Source of the DNA: an uncultured Pseudomonadota bacterium
GTDB taxonomy: Bacteria; Pseudomonadota; Gammaproteobacteria; Methylococcales; Methylomonadaceae
Assembly (NCBI GenBank): GCA_903875455.1
Contig: CAIQWF010000141.1
Location: 1-59,695 of the forward strand
Direction: 5' to 3'
Length of the DNA stretch: 59,695 nt
Of this stretch, positions 56,986 through 59,695 are shown one piece after another (the stretch's first letter is position 1; each line of letters opens with the position of its first letter). Made by a program: the position numbers and the translations under genes. The notes under the pieces are model-generated. The model saw only the letters and a list, made by a program, of their open reading frames with translations. It had not been told where the DNA came from and searched no databases.

Positions 56986-57102
56986 ATTGCTCCAGTTGGA
57001 TTTTATTGTCTCGAAAAGTGCGGAAAATAGTAACAGAAAAAGCCGGTTGCTTACGTTAGAATGCCGTAGTTTTAATTTTTGCCGGAAAGATTTTTTACCT
57101 TT

Positions 57103-57543
57103 ATGAAATTAACCTTAATTCGCGGCCTGCCCGGCAGCGGCAAATCAACCCTGGCGAAAAAACAGCGCGGAATTCATCTGGAAGCGGACATGTTTTTTAC
57201 CAAAAAAGGAGTTTACTGTTATAACCCGGCATTAATTGTGCGGGCGCATCAATGGTGTGAAAAGCGCACCGCCAGCCTGTTACAGCAAGGTCGGGCGGTG
57301 GTGGTGAGCAACACTTTTATTCAATGGTGGCAAATTGAGCCTTACATTCAGATTGCCAGCAAGCAGGATGTGCCGGTAAAGCTGCTTGAAGCCCGTGGAA
57401 AATATCAAAACCTACATGATGTGCCAGAGGAAATCATTGAAAAAATGAAACTGGCTTATGAAGATAATCAATCGATTATCGCGAAAATACAGGAAATTTT
57501 GCCCGCTTCGCGCTTGTATTTGCCGCATCCTCAATCCCTTTAA
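57103..57543 (+). CDS. P-loop ATP-binding protein (N4BP2-like kinase)
   Basis: 146 residues from ATG 57103; a longer open frame from 57079 would put eight extra residues before the P-loop. Walker A is IRGLPGSGKSTLAKK, followed by HLEADMFFTKKGVYCYNPALIVRAHQWC and VVVSNTFIQWW, the pattern of a small AAA_33/polynucleotide-kinase-like family related to the N4BP2 kinase domain. It probably phosphorylates a nucleic-acid 5' end or a small molecule. It sits 16 bases ahead of the secreted nuclease gene and may be co-transcribed. Confidence 0.75.
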   Translation: MKLTLIRGLPGSGKSTLAKKQRGIHLEADMFFTKKGVYCYNPALIVRAHQWCEKRTASLLQQGRAVVVSNTFIQWWQIEPYIQIASKQDVPVKLLEARGKYQNLHDVPEEIIEKMKLAYEDNQSIIAKIQEILPASRLYLPHPQSL

Positions 57544-57559
57544 CCAGAGAAAATTTGCC

Positions 57560-58321
57560 ATGAAAATAACCCGGTTCCTTACTTGTCTGGCGATGCTGTT
57601 GCTAGTCTCCGCCTGTGGCACAAACAAAAAGCCCGCTTGGCATCCTACGGCAGAAACTTCTCAAAACAGCGACTTGCTGAAAAAAGATTATGACGGTTTC
57701 ACCTTATGGCTGGATTGCAAGGAACGCGCGGCAGTAAAGTTTCGTTATACCGCCCATCTCGACACCGGAAGCGAGCCACGGCGGGAAAAGTTTGCTTTTG
57801 ACCCGGAGTTGCCGCGCGAATGTCAGCAAACCAGCACCAAAGCCTACGGCCATAATTATGACCGTGGCCATCAGGTGCCGGCGAATCATCTGGATCATTC
57901 TGCCGTGGCGATTAAGCAAAGTAATTACATCAGCAATATTTTGCCGCAGGCAGCGGGAATGAATCGCGGTGCCTGGTTGTTGACTGAAGAAATCACCGAA
58001 TGCTATCGCGATCTTGGAGATTTACTGGTGTTGGGCGGGGTGATTTGGGGTGACAATGCTGCGGATGATTTTTTTGTCGGGTCACATGGCGTCAGAACCC
58101 CGGATGCGTTCTGGAAGGTGATTATTCGCGGCAACGATGATGTGATTGCCTGGATTGTGCCAAATTCACAGGAGGCGCGGCGGGAAAATCTGGATGATTA
58201 TCTAGTTTCCGTTGCTGAAATTGAGCGACTGACTGGCGAAAAATTTCCGGTATCTGATGATGTGCGGACTAAAAAGTTGCGTTATTCCTGGATGCTGCCG
58301 GTTGGCTGTAATAAAAACTAA
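57560..58321 (+). CDS. DNA/RNA non-specific endonuclease, lipoprotein (NUC1 family)
   Basis: 253 residues from ATG 57560 (a longer frame from 57458 is overlap with the upstream gene). The signal ends in the lipobox LVSAC (Cys about 18), so it is exported and lipid-anchored. The nuclease domain contains the catalytic motif YDRGHQVPANHLDHS (DRGH), QSNYISNILPQAAGMNRGAWL and the magnesium-ligand region. It degrades DNA and RNA. The lipoprotein start and the immunity-type gene 15 bases downstream suggest an exported toxin with its own protector, but it may equally be a nutrient-scavenging nuclease. Confidence 0.85.
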   Translation: MKITRFLTCLAMLLLVSACGTNKKPAWHPTAETSQNSDLLKKDYDGFTLWLDCKERAAVKFRYTAHLDTGSEPRREKFAFDPELPRECQQTSTKAYGHNYDRGHQVPANHLDHSAVAIKQSNYISNILPQAAGMNRGAWLLTEEITECYRDLGDLLVLGGVIWGDNAADDFFVGSHGVRTPDAFWKVIIRGNDDVIAWIVPNSQEARRENLDDYLVSVAEIERLTGEKFPVSDDVRTKKLRYSWMLPVGCNKN

Positions 58322-58336
58322 ATTTTTGAGAACGTG

Positions 58337-58624
58337 ATGTCAAAACCTAAATTCCAGTTTTATGAAGTGGTGCGGGTAATTTCCAACAATCCTGAGTTAG
58401 CTGAAATTCAGGGCGAAACCGGCGCAATTCTCGGGCTTTCCGAGCATGGCGACCCTGAATATGAATACGGGGTTTTTATTGACCGTGATGGTCTGTTGTG
58501 GTCGGTTGCGGAACATGATTTGGAATCAACGGGCATAATAAAGCAACGCGCTGATTTTTATGACGACAAGGTATCGATTCGGGTACAGGTTGACGAACAG
58601 GGGCGCGGTACAGTTGCTGATTAA
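58337..58624 (+). CDS. Imm31-type immunity protein
   Basis: 95 residues from ATG 58337. The sequence KFQFYEVVRVI...ELAEIQGETGAILGLSEHGDPEYEYGVFIDRDGLLWSV...ESTGIIKQRADFYDDKVSIRVQVDEQG resembles the Imm31 family of polymorphic-toxin immunity proteins. It is encoded 15 bp after a secreted nuclease gene. I infer that it neutralises a nuclease toxin, though cytosolic immunity versus an exported nuclease is not yet matched. Confidence in the family is moderate. Confidence 0.65.
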   Translation: MSKPKFQFYEVVRVISNNPELAEIQGETGAILGLSEHGDPEYEYGVFIDRDGLLWSVAEHDLESTGIIKQRADFYDDKVSIRVQVDEQGRGTVAD

Positions 58625-58721
58625 ACAAACGCTAAGTCCTGTTCAAAAAAACACAATGGGCGAAGATGGGCGACACGAGCTTATAAAACAAAATTTAACA
58701 TTTAATTTTTGAGGAACACAA

Positions 58722-59071
58722 ATGACAACTATTGCAGAACATAAATTAAATGTAATTCGTCAAGTGGATAAATTAACCGAAGAGTCTTTAATCGAAGTCG
58801 AAAAATTAATTGCTCAATTAAAAGCAAATCAGGCAACAAAAGTATTAAAAAAACGTCGCCAGCCGCCTGCTTCTATTGCCGGTAAAGCGAAAATAGTCGG
58901 TGATTTAATTGAGCCATGTTTTGAACTCAAGGAAAATAATGAAGACCAAGTCATTCATTTAAAAGCGGGGGATATGGCGTTTTTTTGCAGGCTTTGGAAA
59001 ATCCGCCTAAAGCTAATCAAGCGTTAAAAGAGGCTGCCCATTGGCATAAACAGCTAATTAATCATGCTTAG
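58722..59071 (+). pseudogene. DUF1778-like (TacA-type) antitoxin, frameshifted
   Basis: The open frame from ATG 58722 ends after 101 codons at 59027, but homology continues in the next frame. Up to 58979 it encodes a helical start (MTTIAEHKLNVIRQVDKLTEESLIEVEKL) and ends GDMA. Beyond the seven-T run at 58980-58986, the shifted frame reads LQALENPPKANQALKEAAHW and ends HKQLINHA at 59071. ALENPP..N.AL is the C-terminal signature of DUF1778 antitoxins. The start looks more like a DUF2281-type antitoxin, so the gene may be a hybrid. Its stop overlaps the toxin start. Confidence 0.7.
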
Positions 59072-59563
59072 AATTGAAGTTTTAACTCGTCAGCATCAGC
59101 GCGATACATTTTGACAGCATTAAACGATTATTTGGCAAAAACGGCGTTTCAGCACAGTGAAAAAGGCTTGTCGAAACCATTTGTTGCGGTGGATGAAAAT
59201 GCGCCGTTGGAAATTGTTGGCTTTTTTACCTTGATGTTAGCGGAAATTGATTATGCGTTATTGCCGGAGGTCGTTGCAAAAAAGCTGCTGCGTACTGTGT
59301 TGCCGATGATTAAACTGGCGCGGTTGGCAATTGCTAAATCGAATCAAGGTTGTGGTATCGGTAAAGCTTTATTGTTTGAGGCATTGAGTCGTGCTTATCA
59401 GGTTTATCAGCTTGTCGGGGCGGTGGCTTTGTTTGTGGATGCTAAAGACGTAGAAGCGGCTATGTTTTATCAAAAATTTGGATTTTTATCTGTGCCGTCT
59501 TATCCGTTGCAGCTTTTTTTGCCGTTTAGTGCGTTGGCTGAAATTTTGGATGGACTAGATTGA
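59064..59563 (+). pseudogene. GNAT-family toxin (TacT-like), frameshifted near the start
   Basis: ATG 59064 overlaps the antitoxin stop and encodes LRIEVLTRQHQRDTF, the TacT-type N terminus, before a stop at 59112. The remainder is intact in another frame from 59111: TALNDYLAKTAFQ, KPFVAVDENAPLEIVGFFTL, KLARLAIAKSNQGCGIGKALLFEAL with the acetyl-CoA loop, and MFYQKFGFLSVPSYPLQLFLPF. TacT enzymes acetylate charged aminoacyl-tRNA. A single-base or two-base change at about 59109 breaks the gene; an assembly error is possible. Confidence 0.7.
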
Positions 59564-59641
59564 TCTTGTTAATCGAAAAATCCGTGTGTCCTGTTCAAAA
59601 AACACAATGGGACAAAGATAAGCAATTTAGAGCTTAAAAAT

Positions 59642-59695
59642 GGCTTTGTTGCACAAATCGACCAAATAAAGCAAACTTTCGGGAACAACAAGCAG
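59642..59695 (+). mobile_element. Possible end of an IS5-family insertion sequence (partial)
   Basis: The stretch GGCTTTGTTGCACAAATCG resembles the terminal inverted repeat of IS903-like IS5-family elements (GGCTTTGTTGAATAAATC type). Only 54 bases remain before the window ends, with no transposase sequence visible, so the call rests on the terminus alone. Confidence 0.45.

Larger units (their letters stand above)
58636..59611. repeat. Pair of 24-25-bp direct repeats around the toxin-antitoxin remnant
   Basis: Copy 1 is at 58636-58660 and copy 2 at 59588-59611, both beginning GTCCTGTTCAAAAAA and ending CACAATGGG, differing by one A. They enclose the antitoxin and toxin remnants exactly, about 950 bases apart, as expected for a mobile or recombined cassette or for a duplicated dispersed repeat. 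Confidence 0.7.

Noticed and set aside
57458-57559. Longer N terminus for the secreted nuclease
   Set aside because: It would lie within the preceding gene and bury the lipoprotein signal; the ATG at 57560 gives a clean lipobox.

Overview
The window looks like chromosomal DNA of a gammaproteobacterium that can fix CO2. It carries a form II RuBisCO (cbbM), a DabA/DabB-type inorganic-carbon uptake pair, and typical gammaproteobacterial housekeeping genes (mpl, apaG-apaH, purC, gmk-yicC, arfA, comM/yifB, ubiX). A sulfur-oxidising lineage of the Thiotrichales kind would fit, but this is inference and I do not assign a genus. I see no rRNA, tRNA, CRISPR array or prophage. Nearly all ORFs are intact and densely packed, apart from a decayed toxin-antitoxin pair at the right edge.

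Layout. 0.2-9.5 kb: two Uma2-type nuclease genes flank the dabB-dabA operon, comM/yifB and pip-ubiX. 9.5-14 kb: an outer-membrane barrel protein, thiO, gnd and a cold-shock gene. 14.2-21.3 kb: the most unusual block, six co-directional genes. They encode a response regulator with an HD-GYP domain, a ferredoxin-ASKHA corrinoid activator, a B12-binding corrinoid protein, a uroporphyrinogen-decarboxylase-fold methyltransferase, a DUF1638 protein and a hybrid histidine kinase. cobQ lies convergent at the end and overlaps the kinase gene. 22.8-32 kb: envelope lipoproteins, mpl, apaGH, YajQ, a second HD-GYP protein, a receiver-only protein and a stand-alone M41-like metallopeptidase. 32.6-38.7 kb: a filamentous-haemagglutinin-type exoprotein, DUF58 and MoxR, and a GAF-HD-GYP protein. 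39-42 kb: arfA with a terminator inside its reading frame, purC, a dispersed inverted repeat and an orphan rnfD-rnfG pair. 42-52.8 kb: metal resistance (CzcCBA-type RND efflux, ChrBA) around cbbM and a TerB protein. 52.9-58.6 kb: gmk-yicC, a Ser/Thr kinase, a Clp-fold SDH-type protease, and a P-loop kinase / secreted nuclease / Imm31 cluster. 58.7-59.7 kb: a frameshifted DUF1778-GNAT toxin-antitoxin remnant between direct repeats, then what looks like the end of an insertion sequence.

How it fits together. DabAB would concentrate inorganic carbon for CbbM, although the two are about 43 kb apart. CobQ makes the corrinoid that the neighbouring methyl-transfer module needs, and that module is bracketed by two-component signalling genes. 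Three HD-GYP proteins plus YajQ suggest considerable cyclic-di-GMP signalling. Three small dispersed DNA elements stand out: a 33-bp palindrome inside dabA, a hairpin repeat that supplies the start of the rnfD-like gene, and about 24-bp direct repeats around the toxin-antitoxin remnant.
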